Assembly: GCA_029962745.1 (NCBI GenBank)
Contig: CM057165.1
Span: 3,378,340-3,442,339, forward strand
DNA from: Echinometra lucunter
Taxonomy: Eukaryota > Echinodermata > Echinoidea > Camarodonta > Echinometridae
DNA length: 64,000 bases
Direction of reading: 5' to 3'
Below the pieces are notes generated by a model. That model worked only from the letters and a program-made list of their open reading frames with translations, had not been told where the DNA came from and searched no databases. The position numbers were made by a program, and so were the translations under genes. Shown piece by piece: positions 22,795 through 32,616 of the stretch; within the stretch, counting starts at the first letter, position 1, and the number at the start of each line of letters is the position of its first letter.

Positions 22795-25700
22795 CACAAC
22801 AAAAAAGTAGCTCCCCCTAATTCAAAATAGCATAACTTTTTAACGAAAAAGTTTTGAGCAAAATAATATGGTAAGAGTGTTTCTTCACTTATTGACTTAC
22901 TACTGTGTGAAAATGAGATTGATCCGTCAACTCATGCATGAGCGAGCAAACATTAAAGGCAAAAATGTCACTTTTTAAAAGTCACAAGAGTCATTTTGGG
23001 GCTCTGTGAAACAAACCTGTGGCGAATTTGAATTCTTCCATTCTTTGATCCAGTCATGCCTATCCCTGACACTTTTCATGTTTATCACAGTTGGGTGAAC
23101 ACAGTTTTTTGAGAAAAATGATGTTCAGCCCTCCTAAATCTGCAAAATCCATTCAGTTTGTGGAAAAAACTGGCATCGACCAGCATGAGTCAGCACATTA
23201 TGTGAAAATACCAGGTATTCGTTTTTTCCGGCACTGAACAATAAATTTTCAGCATTTCTTGCTTCATCGTTCGCAATTTTGTCACTCAACCATGGCACAA
23301 CCTCGAAAAACATCAACAACACTTGAAAAAACGCCAGAAAAAATCTTGTTTCACAAACCCCCCAAAATGATTCTTGTGACTTTTGAAAAGTGACATTTTC
23401 GCCTTTAATGTCTGCTCACTCATGCATGACCTGACAGATCAATCTCATTTTCAATCAGAAGTTAGTCAATAAGTGTAGGAACACTCCTGCCAAATTATTT
23501 TCCTAAAAACGTCTTCGTTAAAAAGTTATGCTATTTTGAATTAGGGGGGAGTTACTTTTTTGTTGTGTTTATATATTACGATGAGCTTATAAGTATCAAT
23601 TATGAAAGAAATCAGTTTGCAATATGAAAAGTCATTGTAGATTATGAAACCATAACTATTTCTCTACCAGTTAGTGAAGACCCTGTCTGATTCGGTCCAG
23701 TAGTTACAAAGACCTTTGTAAACATTGTCATAGGTCCCTGTTGTACAAGTTTGAACAAAAGGGACCCTCAAATCACAATGGACAAATCACACACCTTTTT
23801 TTTTTAATTATTTGCAAAGGAAATCGATATTTTCTTGTTATTTGTGCTTTGGTTGTGATGAAAATTTATTTTTTTAAATCATAGTTAACATCATTCTTGT
23901 TGTTATTGTTGCCATGGCCGTACGCACATAAGGGGGCAGGGGGCAGTTGCCCCCTAGAAATTTTCAAAACCCCACTTTTTCCTATTGTCCCCTTACCTTT
24001 TTATTAAGAATTTCCCCGAATTCCGCCCAAAATGTGCACCAGATCGTTCAATCTCAATTCTAAAAATGTAAAAACTCCCGCTCGATCGCTTCGCTCCCTC
24101 GCTTGTATGTTCTCTCAAATCTTGAATGTATACTTGCCCCCGCCCCGGACAAAATTCCTGCCTACGGCCTTGATTGTTGCTGTTGTTGTTGCATATGAAG
24201 GGAATGTGGATATGTTTTTTCCATAGCAAAATAAACTATGAATAAGAAAATATGAGCAGTTTTCAGAGTTTTTAAGATTTAGTCATTTGTAAGTAATACA
24301 ATTCAGTGATTATAAAACAAAATCATAAGATTATTTCATAAGTGCCTTGTCTTGATCTATGAAGAGAGTTTTTTACATAATCTGGAACAATTTTTGTTGA
24401 AATAGTATGCATGAATTGGAATAAATTTGTAAACTAGTCTCCTGTGAACAAGATATTTTCATTTTGTGGATGCTAAAGACATGATTGATAAAAGATGGAG
24501 TAAAGTGACCAATGACGCGCTTTAAAATTCCCTGATCCTTTGACTATTAGACAGAAAGAATGATTACCTATGATGATACACCACTGCAATAACAATCATG
24601 GCAAATCAAAACAAAACAGGGATTTACTTTGTAAACCATTCAAAAGGTTAGTGGGATTGTCCATTGTGCTTTGAGTTCTCTCCATCTGTCCAAACTTGGA
24701 CAGGAAGGACCTGTGACGTCCCTTTTAAAAATCCGTATTTTTTGGTGATTACTGGACCAAATCAGACAGGGTCTGCACTGACTGGGAGAGGAATAGTTAT
24801 ATTTTCATAATCTAAAATGACTTTTAATATTCCAAAATAATTTCTTTCATTATCGATACTTATAAGCCCATCGTATTTTTTTTTTTTTTTTTTTTTGTGC
24901 AAACTGTAGATGGAAGGAACTGCGGAAGGAAGGTTTCTTTAACAATGTTGAGTGGGTTATTGAAAAAAAATGAAAACGAAAGGAAAGGTAGATCCAGCCC
25001 ATAGTATGGTGAAATATGCTTTATGAAAGGTATAATTGAGGGTTTGCTTCTCCCTATACGTGTATATGTACGAGCCAAGTTCATCACTGGTTAGTATTTG
25101 ACAGAAGTTGAGAGAGGTTTTTGGGTAACTTGAACATGGTATGTTCAGCAAGTGGTGTTCTTAATTCTTCAGAAAATGTTACTGTTCTTTTAAATTTTCC
25201 TGTTATTTGTTCACTTGATTAGATAACAGTAATCAAATACTTAATTCACTTTTTGTCAAACCTGAGGTTCAACCGACTGCTGACTTACGACAATCGACAG
25301 TAGGCAGTTATTTGACAGAAGCAGCCTTGAATGGTAATCAGTGTTCGGCAAATGGATCAGTGCAATGACGTTGTGTGCCTTTAAGTTCCCTAACATATAG
25401 GAGGGTTTCTTTAATGACAAATAATATGGTTGCTTGACACATTTTCCTTGCAACATGTATAATGAAGATGAGGAGGATAAATAATCGTGATGCAGAGTAT
25501 GTATCTATCGAAAGAAATTGTTGAAACGTTTTCTTGATTTAAAAAAAAAAAATACACATCGATCTTACAGAGTCAGACGGCAGGGTACCTGATACACACG
25601 GAAGAGGGGATGAACCAGCAGAGCATACTAGAGAAGGTAGGACAATTTTATCTCAGTTGTAATATTTTCATACATCTTAATACATTCTTCATTCTTGGCA

Positions 25701-28087
25701 AGGTTGTTATTAAATGAAACTGTGCAGATATTCTTTTGCAAGCATACTTATTGAAAGCAATGAAGTGAGGATGGCACGACTCCGGATGCCCTTTTTTGCT
25801 CGTTTGTCCATTGTTTGTTTTTTTGTTATTTTTTTTTTTTCACTTTAGCTTTAATTTTGTAGTTACTGAACAGTATACATGTATAATGTTACAATGAAAC
25901 TACAAAATATATATTTCTTTATATTATCATACTTTTAGCCACCTCACAGTCAGTTTCCCTAGTCATGCACTAATACATGTTTGCACTGTCTGGAGCAGGG
26001 AGCAGTGCACGATGATAAATAGAATTATTAATAAATAGAATTCTTGAAGTTACGACCTCTTTCCAAAAGTAAGCACAGCCTGTTGAAGTCGTATCCTATT
26101 TGAGTGTTTTTCAGTCTTTGTAGTTTTGTTTGGTAACTATGGTAACAGTCATGAGCATCGTGGGAACGAAACATAATATTCATGGGCAGAAACCTGTGTT
26201 CAAAGCCCGGCGCACACTATACGATCTGTCTAAGATCCGATTTTTGAAAAAAAAATTGTTATAAGCGTTTGATATGACCATTCAAACGTGTGTAATCTTA
26301 ATGATCAAAGTTCAATAATTATAGTCGTATGAATACTAAAATCCAAATCCCGGGCTATTGTGAGTCTCCTTGTAGGAATAAAAGCGGAGTAAATTCTGAA
26401 TCGTACTGACGTCATAGGAGCCCTGCCATTGTCTACGATTTGAAACCTATACTCTGACCAAAAGGCTTGCAGTTTACTGAAATGTTTATTTTAGTATTCC
26501 TATCATTATTCCGAACTTCATATAAGATCATTTTACTTGTTTAAACTCTCATATCAAATGCAAAATGCATTTTTTTTTTCGAAAATCAGGTCGCAGTCGG
26601 ATCGTGCCTTGTGCGCCGGGCATTAGGGACCATATCTTAAAATTCCCAGACTATTCTACTCAATTTTAGGTTTCGTCAAAGATTATGCTTTCTGGGAGAT
26701 AGGGAGGTCCCCCAAATCATATTGCGGAGGAGGTTTGGGTGGTGTGGAAGACTAATTCCTCCTTCCCGTCAGGATGTTCTACACATTGGCATATAAATGA
26801 TGTAATATAAAAATACCTCCATGATAATTTGACCTGGTAAATATTGACTCAATACTCGTCAACAGTTTCCATATCATAAAGTTCTTTTTATCATTTCCTA
26901 AATGAATTCAATTGTTTACATACCCTATACTGCACTATAAAGCTTACACAAAGAAACTTCACACTAATTCTTGTGTTTTTCCCCATTCTGTCAGGAACCC
27001 GCCAAGAAGTTCATCACAGTACCGATGCCTCCCAGTAAGTACACACACAAAGGTTCAATTTTGCACCCTAAATGCAACACTGGCATTACCTTTTGGTGTA
27101 CAATCTTGCACCCTACATGAAAAAAGTGCTAAGATACACCCTTTGTACCTGTTTGCACCCGGAAATGCACTCTTAAAACTATGCACCTTCAAGGATGCAG
27201 AAATGTTTGCATTCAGAAGGGTGCAAATTTGCACCTTCCCCAAAGGGTACAACTCTGCATAAAGCTTCTTTGGGTGCAAAGTTGCACCCATAAAGGAGTT
27301 TCCAGTTTTGCATTTGATGGGTGCAAAAGTGAACCTTTTATTCTTATTGTGTATATCCACGCAAATTAAAGCTAATTTTAAGTTATGTAAAAGTTATTGC
27401 ATATCTAAACATGATATGAAGGAATAATCGTCTGAATGAGGATGGATGGCATTAACAGACGCATATAAGTAAACTACTGGTACGGGAAAAGATTTAAGCA
27501 GGTCTCATATTGTGAACACAACAGATTGCTTGTGTTGTATGTGCTCTGGATTATTCGCTTGTTAGTTTTTTTTTAAAGATTTTTTGTTTAAAAAAAATAT
27601 ATTCTTTGTCTCGTGTTATGTTGGAAATAAATCTTGAACTTGAACTTGAACTTAACGTGCCCTGGTTAACATCCCCCTGCCACCACCACTCCACCACCCC
27701 TCATGGGCTGCTCTGATATGTCTAACAACTGACTTGGCGAGTATGATATTTTGTTTTTGTTTATCATCACTGTATTTCGTATGTTTTTATTTTTTATGCA
27801 GATGTACTGCTGAGATAACAGAAAGTCAGGTTCTCGAGCTGTCGCGAAAATTGCCCCGTGGTCGGTACAGTGAGCTGTGCTTAAAACTTGGCATTTCCTA
27901 TGACGAGGGCCAAAATATTCTTAAGCAAAATGGATCTGACTACAAGGATGCATTCACTCGAGTTCTCATGGATTGGAAGAATAAACAGACAGTCGTTTGT
28001 CCTGAGCTCTGTTCTGTATTAGACGCAGTTGAAGTTGGGGGTCTCAAACGATGTGTTCACCCTGTTCCTGAGGCCTCAGAAACATAA
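14391..28087 (+). CDS. Immunoglobulin V/transmembrane/death-domain receptor, seven exons, 328 aa
   Basis: Joining 14391-14427, 16946-17311, 17725-17850, 22616-22681, 25571-25636, 26995-27034 and 27802-28087 gives 987 nt with no internal stop. All introns are GT-AG and all phases fit. Predicted order: signal peptide (about 1-32, basic start, core ILVIAGILLTLI); one V-type Ig domain (about 39-133: cysteine 50, tryptophan 62, DEGTYCC at 107-113); four N-glycosylation sequons (Asn39, 49, 66, 95); membrane helix at about 142-165, followed by basic KRCRRR; acidic linker 173-233; death domain about 238-318 with Trp292. A surface Ig receptor signalling through a cytoplasmic death domain is inferred. 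I recognise no named orthologue. The last exon lies in a segmental duplication, so this is one member of a tandem family. Exon 1 is the least certain part. Confidence 0.8.
14614..14881. mobile_element. Foldback element in receptor intron 1
   Basis: Arms of about 105 bp begin CACTATGAACATGAC and end GTCATGTTCATAGTG, with only a few mismatches and a ~55-bp loop. The transcript could form a long hairpin. No coding sequence is inside. Confidence 0.9.
15270..15433. mobile_element. MITE with CAGGGGAGCGTTTCAT ends
   Basis: CAGGGGAGCGTTTCAT at the left and ATGAAACGCTCCCCTG at the right are perfect inverted ends. The interior has TGTCAGATCTGACA and CGGATAAAAC palindromic blocks. Confidence 0.9.
15705..16000. 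mobile_element. Second foldback element in receptor intron 1
   Basis: ATACAAAGATAGGAAGAAAA...GTTGAGTTTCAAATTTTCG...CTGAGGTAAAACT on the left is mirrored on the right (AGTTTTACCTCAG...CGAAAATTTGAAACTCAAC). Arms are about 120 bp with small indels. Confidence 0.85.
16680..16895. repeat. TTCATT/TTTATT low-complexity tract
   Basis: T-rich sequence of short ATTT, ATTC and TTTC units just upstream of receptor exon 2. Confidence 0.85.
16946..17311 (+). CDS. Receptor exon 2: signal core and Ig V domain
   Basis: Acceptor CTCCTTGTATAG at 16934-16945; donor GTAAGT at 17312. Encodes YRTQILVIAGILLTL, then the Ig fold: cysteine in ASINCTY, tryptophan in NMYWYAGN, and the DxGxYxC signature as DEGTYCC. Phase 1 at both ends, as is usual for Ig exons. 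One exon encodes the whole domain. Confidence 0.9.
17725..17850 (+). CDS. Receptor exon 3: transmembrane segment
   Basis: Acceptor TTCTTGCAG, donor GTAAGA at 17851. Encodes the hydrophobic run YLTVLVPVVIAVVLIIVIVS, then YCCLKRCRRR, a stop-transfer signal that puts the following exons in the cytoplasm. Phase 1 at both ends. Confidence 0.9.
17920..18005. repeat. Poly-C run and (AT)n
   Basis: A poly-C stretch of about 20 bases at 17926-17943 and a (TA)n tract at 17980-18004, directly left of the Penelope-like element. Confidence 0.95.
18755..21173 (-). pseudogene. Penelope-like polyprotein: RT and GIY-YIG endonuclease, frameshifted
   Basis: Reading right to left, the N-terminal frame includes VIKPADKGGAAVVWRRDLY and FYLLPKIHKP. 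After a one-base shift in a T7 run (near 20242) the second frame carries RT motif A (LLFTMDVKSLYTNIP), B (GVAMGTKMGPSYACLFMG) and C (KRYIDDIFG). Then follow a CKRPRCKTC knuckle and the GIY-YIG nuclease (VYAISCSACKKYYIGETKRR, followed by RLADRVTEHL), ending at 18755. RT plus a C-terminal GIY-YIG defines endonuclease-bearing Penelope elements. The apparent first ATG (21173) lies across the inversion junction, so the true N-terminus is missing. The homopolymer shift could be mutation or sequencing error. Confidence 0.9.
21162..21389 (+). pseudogene. Inverted copy of the Penelope C-terminal coding end
   Basis: Encodes SVTEHLRSIHLNTQGLPVAR to FGLNATFRSFQIS, identical to the last ~76 residues of the main copy, on the opposite strand. 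It lacks the RT and most of the GIY-YIG domain. Confidence 0.9.
21400..21960 (+). repeat. Pyrimidine-rich 3' UTR of the Penelope copy
   Basis: Long CT-rich stretch (TTTCTT, CTCTCT) mirrored as purine-rich sequence at 18170-18755. Apparent long reading frames here (phenylalanine/serine/leucine) are low-complexity artefacts. Confidence 0.85.
22027..22066 (+). ncRNA. Hammerhead-like motif in the Penelope terminal repeat
   Basis: CTGATGA (22027-22033), a GGCC/GGCC stem with a TAT loop, then GAAA (22046) and a small ATTT/AAAT stem recall the hammerhead core. The inverted arm has the same motif on the minus strand (18085-18123). Hammerhead motifs are known in Penelope terminal repeats. The fit is imperfect: an extra A follows CTGATGA and the cleavage triplet is unclear. 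Confidence 0.3.
22616..22681 (+). CDS. Receptor exon 4: cytoplasmic linker
   Basis: Acceptor ATTCGTAG, donor GTAAAT at 22682. A 66-nt phase-1 exon encoding TTPQFDPLMDVAADQAGNNA. No domain. Recognised by splice sites and phase continuity between exons 3 and 5. Confidence 0.68.
22725..22792. repeat. Poly-C run and (AT)n microsatellite
   Basis: CCCCCCCCC followed by about 27 AT units. Confidence 0.97.
22793..23570. mobile_element. DNA transposon with long inverted ends (778 bp)
   Basis: AACACAACAAAAAAGTAGCT at the left is mirrored at the right (AGTTACTTTTTTGTTGTGTT). The arms extend about 200 bp, through CAAAATAGCATAACTTTTT and further blocks. TATA-rich sequence flanks both ends, so a TA target duplication is possible. 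The centre encodes no recognisable transposase, so it is non-autonomous. It starts about 110 bp after receptor exon 4. Confidence 0.9.
23578..24874. mobile_element. Second long-TIR element, interrupted
   Basis: ACGATGAGCTTATAAGTATC at the left is mirrored by GATACTTATAAGCCCATCGT at the right. Arms of 150-200 bp also share CCCTGTCTGATT(C/T)GGTCCAGTA and its inverse. It begins 7 bp after the previous element. It carries the hAT-like insertion at 23913-24172. No transposase seen. Confidence 0.85.
23913..24172. mobile_element. hAT-like MITE with 8-bp target duplication
   Basis: ATTGTTGC flanks both sides (23905-23912 and 24173-24180). The ends CATGGCCGTACGCA and TGCCTACGGCCTTG are inverted repeats of the form CAWGGCCGTASGCA. 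An 8-bp target duplication with CA-GG-type ends is the hAT signature. About 260 bp, no transposase. Fragments of the family lie at 6020-6132 and 59000-59370. Confidence 0.85.
24875..25570. other. Receptor intron 4, right part; no element recognised
   Basis: Poly-T at 24877-24896; otherwise unique AT-rich sequence without clear coding or repeat structure. Confidence 0.5.
25571..25636 (+). CDS. Receptor exon 5: cytoplasmic linker
   Basis: Acceptor GATCTTACAG at 25561-25570, donor GTAGGA at 25637. A 66-nt phase-1 exon encoding ESDGRVPDTHGRGDEPAEHT. Same length and phase as exon 4, so the two could be skipped or duplicated without a frame change. Confidence 0.68.
26205..26621. mobile_element. 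MITE with GCCCGGCGCACA ends
   Basis: GCCCGGCGCACACTATACGATC at the left is mirrored by GGATCGTGCCTTGTGCGCCGGGC at the right, followed inward on both sides by AAAAATCGG/GATTTTCG-type sequence. About 417 bp, in receptor intron 5. Confidence 0.88.
26995..27034 (+). CDS. Receptor exon 6: linker before the death domain
   Basis: Acceptor CCATTCTGTCAG, donor GTAAGT at 27035. Encodes GTRQEVHHSTDAS and ends in phase 2 (CA), which completes a glutamine codon with the first base of exon 7. This phase change from 1 to 2 fits only the death-domain frame. Confidence 0.65.
27049..27339. mobile_element. MITE rich in TTGCACCC/GGGTGCAA
   Basis: AAAGGTTCAATTTTGCACCC at the left is mirrored by GGGTGCAAAAGTGAACCTTT at the right. 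Several internal GGGTGCAA and TTGCACC blocks repeat in both directions. It starts 14 bp after the exon 6 boundary. Confidence 0.88.
27802..28087 (+). CDS. Receptor exon 7: death domain and stop
   Basis: Acceptor TTTTTTATGCAG ends at 27801; TAA at 28085-28087. Encodes CTAEITESQVLELSRKL, then LCLKLGISYDEGQNIL, then AFTRVLMDWKNKQ and a short tail ending PEASET. Helix pattern, the LGI motif and the tryptophan fit a death domain. Compared with 117-414, nearly all differences change the protein. Confidence 0.88.
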
Positions 28088-28298
28088 TGCAAGTTGTACA
28101 CGAAGCGTCAGTTTGGCTGCGTCATTACCTGTTTATTAGGGAGCTTTCGCAAACTAGTTATGATCCTGAACGTTTAGTCACGCAAGAGCATTGTGAAGGA
28201 AAACTCACTTTTCCCAGAACTCAAGATTTTTTCATCAAAGTGCGTGTGCTGCATGAACTGTTCATCTTGCTTTCATTTTTCGTACGATACTGTAGAGG

Positions 28299-28640
28299 TG
28301 TCGTGGTCTAGTGGATATGTCACCGGACTGTGTATCTTGTGGTCCAAGTCCCTTCACGGCAATAATGTCCTTCGGTAAAATATGAATTTAAATTTGCCAC
28401 CCTGGCCTGGAGCAAATGAGTACCTGTGAGAATTTTTTGCAGAAAGCCAGTGTGGCTGCCTTTGCCATTGCCCTACATGTACGCATATGAACGATGCAAA
28501 ATGGTAGGAATGCTCCCTAAGGAGTGGAGATGGTGCACACTTGTGTGCGGACTATAATCCAGTTGTTAGGGGTAATAATAGTAACATTGTAAAGCGCATT
28601 GAAGTATTCACATAATGCGCTGTATAAATGTAATGTATTA
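28299..28640 (+). mobile_element. tRNA-derived SINE, complete body
   Basis: Starts GTGGTCTAGTGGATATGTC (A-box-like) and ends with GGAGTGGAGATGGTGCACAC, GTAATAATAGTAAC and GCGCTGTATAAATGTAA. The end is shared with the SINEs at 61100-61445 and 62712-63000. Confidence 0.72.
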
Positions 28641-29204
28641 TAATTCATATCATCCTAATATGGTGTGTTAAGAAAGTGCGCCAGTCGCTGACGCAGTCCT
28701 ACGTCATGTTTATGGTTTTGATTGTAATTTTGTTAAGGTACTCATTGTAGTTTTTAGCAGGGAATGACTCCTCCGATGCAAAAATGCATAAAGAACGCAA
28801 AGAGTGGAACCAAAATATCTGGACCCTCCAACCTATTGTAAATCATCCAGCAATGCACCATCAAAAGAAAAAGTAGAAAATGTTATAGTTATGTTTGAAA
28901 TATATAAGTTTATAGCCTATAAGTGTAAATCTATATTATTTGTAATTGTTTCTTCATATAAAAATAATAATCAGGACCCTCTTGCATGAAAAATTGTTTT
29001 TATACGCAACTGAAATTTTCAAACATAACTGAATTTTCATTTTCAGGATTGAGTATTTTGGACCTGCGTTTGATTATTTAAAACGTGTTTAAACGCAACA
29101 TTTTTATGGAATGGAGCACATAATGCGAAAACCTCAATTCCTATGACCGTTCAGTTGGCAGATAATACATGTAAAATTACTTTGATAATCATTTGCCTTG
29201 ATTT

Positions 29205-29375
29205 AGTGGATAAGTCATTGGACATAAGGTTCAAATCCATGCTGTGAAACAAACGTCCTTTGGCAAGACATCGATCTATATCGCCACTCTCTAAACAAGG
29301 GAGAATACCAGTAGGTAACTGCGAGGATTTCCGAAAGACGTAACCATTGTTTTAGCAACTGCCTATGACGGGCAT
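29205..29375 (+). mobile_element. Old SINE remnant (sister of 1728-1900)
   Basis: GGTTCAAATCC B box and the TTTGGCAAGACATCGATC body, present in both duplication copies. Confidence 0.65.
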
Positions 29376-29762
29376 TACAAGACATTAATACATGTATGTA
29401 CAGCTATGCAACTATATATAAAACATCTATCCAATAGATGTATACATGTGGTTTTACTCAATCAGAACATAATATACTATACAACTATACATTTATACAA
29501 CTGTTTGTAGCTAAGCATGTAGTTGCATAGTTGCACTGACGTAGTAATGTCTTATATGAGGCCTGCTTTTAGTATAACTGCCTGGTACGTATGCTTATGA
29601 ACGGTGATCAGCAGCGGGCTTGGAATCCAGTGATCAGGGACGTTTTCACGCAATAATTCAGCATGCTGCACAAATAGGAGGTGAAATATATAATAATGAA
29701 GAAATATTTTCATACTTAACTTTTTTAGCTATATATGCAACATGAATACTATCGTATGTTCA

Positions 29763-29819
29763 GAGCCAGAAGGGCATTAACTCCTATCATTTTATACAGA
29801 CTTAACGCCCTTCTGGCTC
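29763..29819. repeat. Short hairpin GAGCCAGAAGGGCATTAA
   Basis: An 18-bp arm and its inverse TTAACGCCCTTCTGGCTC, one mismatch, loop of 21 nt. The sister at 2290-2346 has a second mismatch, so the stem is not being preserved there. Confidence 0.7.
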
Positions 29820-31379
29820 CAAACAGACGCTATATTTACCCAGTTTGTCTGAATTTACTCAGGTTTGATCTGTATGTTTGATTTGGTTCAGTCAGTTTGT
29901 TGTACATTGTTTTACTGATTAAGTGATTTTTCTTTTAATTCAGAAAGAAAAGACTTACTTGATATTTCTTAAGTGCTTTCAAAATCTATTATTGCCTTTC
30001 TTCTCATCTAATATTTATGTGACTTATTACATGTAATACATGACTTATTACCATACATGTTTAAATTTTCAAAAATGTCACATTGCTTACAACATCTTTT
30101 TTTTTCATTTGGATGTTTTTAATTGCAGACATTATGTACCCATCTTCATTACTTTGTAGTTCGTCAATTTTCATTGTTGAAAAAGGAAAATTTTTTACCG
30201 AAACGAATGAAGAAATGAAACTAATATCATTGAATTTGATATACATTTCAGAAAAATATGGAAGTTAGAAGAGAGTGATCCTAATCATAGTTATGGCGAG
30301 TTTTCTACTTTCAAATTTTCCTTCCTGAAAGGTTTCAATTTGAGTTGTTTTCATAAAAAGGGTATCCTAGGTGACATATAAATATATTTTTGTTGAAAAT
30401 ATCCTGAATCTCGTTTTATCAAAACAAATTTGTCATGTACATTTTATACTGTATATACAGGGTTGTTGTTTTTTAAGATTCATAATTTCATTAAAGATGA
30501 TATGAAAGGTGCATGGGAAACTGCAATCAAGAACTGTTAATAAATATAAGACGTTATAAGATAGCACGGTTCGTATTATAACTTGAGAAGTTAATGGTAA
30601 TGTTGTTACAATGCAAGTGATATGCTATATATTTTGATCAATATTTCTCTTGGTAAATTTCAGCCTTAAAACGATGAGCAATACTTTCATGGCTTCCAAG
30701 ATGAGCTGAAAATGAATTAATTACTAGTAAATGCATACACATATATACTGTCTACGCGTATGTATCCATTTTGCACAGAAATTTCGCACAGAAATGATAA
30801 AGAGAGGCAATGAATGTGCTGTCTGGTTATTGATCTGGTGCTGCTGTGACTGTATTGTCCCACACGTTTGTTTGCTTGCTATTTTCTCCTTGTGCACTGT
30901 TTATCTCTAATGGCTGAAAAAGCTGAAAATACACAGGGAATGGCCTGGCAGAATGGACAGGCAGATAACATGTAAGAAGGATATTGTCTTGTTTCAGTTC
31001 TTCCTTTTCGGTAAACATCCTAGAAAATATGTGTATGATTTATTTGTTACATTTATATACTTCATGTTACATGTAGAATTAAAAATATATATAATGGTGA
31101 AATTATGCTCAAGCCAATGTGTTTTTTTTTTTCTCGGGGACAATTCAAACAAACTGTGTGTGATTCATGTGGATTGATTTTCATAAAGATCAAAGGACGC
31201 ATTTGTGTTTCCCGATACCCTTAGCATCAACCTTCATACATGTGATTTCCAGCAAGGTCAATAGCACATGTCTGTATTGCATTTCAGAGTTAGTTGGAAA
31301 TTTGATTCTCAGGAAGGATCAAATTGAAGTATTAGTAACTACTTATTTGCATACTCCTCTTCCCAGAAAAACTGTTCAA

Positions 31380-31640
31380 ATCTCTCACTCTCTTCCCTGT
31401 TACACCCCCTTCCTCTCTCTCCCTCTCTCTTCCCCATCTCTCTTCCTTTCTCTCTTCCTTTCTCTTCCCATCCCACCTCTCTTCCTATCTCTCTTCCTAT
31501 CTCTCTTTCTCTTTTCCTATCTCTCTTCCTATCTCTCTTTCTCTCTTCCTATCTCTCTTCCTATCTCTCTTTCTCTCTTCCTATCTCTCTTCCTACCTCT
31601 CTTTCTCTCTCCCTCACTGTCTTCCATGCTTTTTCCATCT
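31380..31640 (+). repeat. Expanded TCTCTCTTCCTA tandem tract
   Basis: Tandem CTCTCTTCCTAT units of about 12-16 bp. The sister tract at 3950-4080 is much shorter, so it expanded after duplication. Reading frames across it are artefacts. Confidence 0.9.
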
Positions 31641-32616
31641 TTACCATCCAACCCTTCTCTCCCCTTTCTTCAATCACATCCTGCAGATTACACAATATCA
31701 TAGATGTACACAAATTAAGATTGCCAAATATCGTTTAAATATTCATTTTTCTTATTCTCTTTCTTCCTTTCATTACATATTATTGCACTTCCAGTTGAAT
31801 ATGTGAGTTTACAGTGGCAAAACATACATACATGAATCATTTACATGTAGTAAATAACAGTAATATTGATTTCCAGTAATAACGAAAGATAAATTCCCAC
31901 AATAAAGAAACCTTAATACACTAATGTAAGTGAATGTCTTGCAAAAGCACATCTTGTCCAGTAAAACTGAAGGTTGTGGTTAAAGTTTGAAAAATTTCCC
32001 CTGGGTTGTAGTGAGTAAAATTACAGGAAATTACTTTAAAACAGACAACAAAACAACAGATTTGACAGACAATTTTGGTTCTTTTTGTAGTTTCATTCTG
32101 GAGAGAGTATTCTGTTCTAATATCAGCCAATGCTTGGTTGGCTACAGTGATTCCTAGCCTGCCAGCTTCTGAAACATGTGTACTGCAATGGCGCCATCTA
32201 GGGTGAAAAGTCACATAGCATTAACAGTCCAATGAAGAAGCATGCACCAATGGACCAAAAATTACCACCAAGATAATGGCCTGTATTCAATTCGATAATA
32301 CTTAAAGTGGAATTTGAAGTATTTTACTCCGGTTTCGACTTGGTAAAAGATAGTAGCCAACTTCGGTATTCAATACTGAACCCTTTAGCTAAGTATTTTA
32401 TCATAAGTCTAAGACAGCCCCATAGCATACTTGAGCTAATTTAACTGTGGAAGCCGTGCTTTTGCAGGCATGTAGTTTTTATACACAGTTATGGCATGCT
32501 GCATACAGGCAAACTTTTGGTTTGACTTACAACTTCACAATAGTCATCAGTAAAGTAGGCTCTCTAAAGTAAAATGCTTCATAAGATCCGCATATAAGAA
32601 AGGCATTTCATTCCGA

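Larger units (their letters stand above)
27687..32616 (+). repeat. Distal copy of the ~5 kb segmental duplication
   Basis: Colinear with 1-5262. Includes receptor exon 7 and its 3' flank. It has the empty sites for the solo LTR and the minus-strand SINE. It retains 28461-28916, lost from the proximal copy, and has a much longer CT-rich tract (31380-31640). Confidence 0.92.

Noticed and set aside
26912..27262. 116-residue plus-strand frame overlapping receptor exon 6
   Set aside because: It reads through the donor into the GGGTGCAA MITE in a frame different from the receptor; explained by the exon and the MITE.
31167..31703. A 178-residue plus-strand frame
   Set aside because: Most of it is the expanded CT-rich tract; the non-repetitive start is not conserved in the sister copy.
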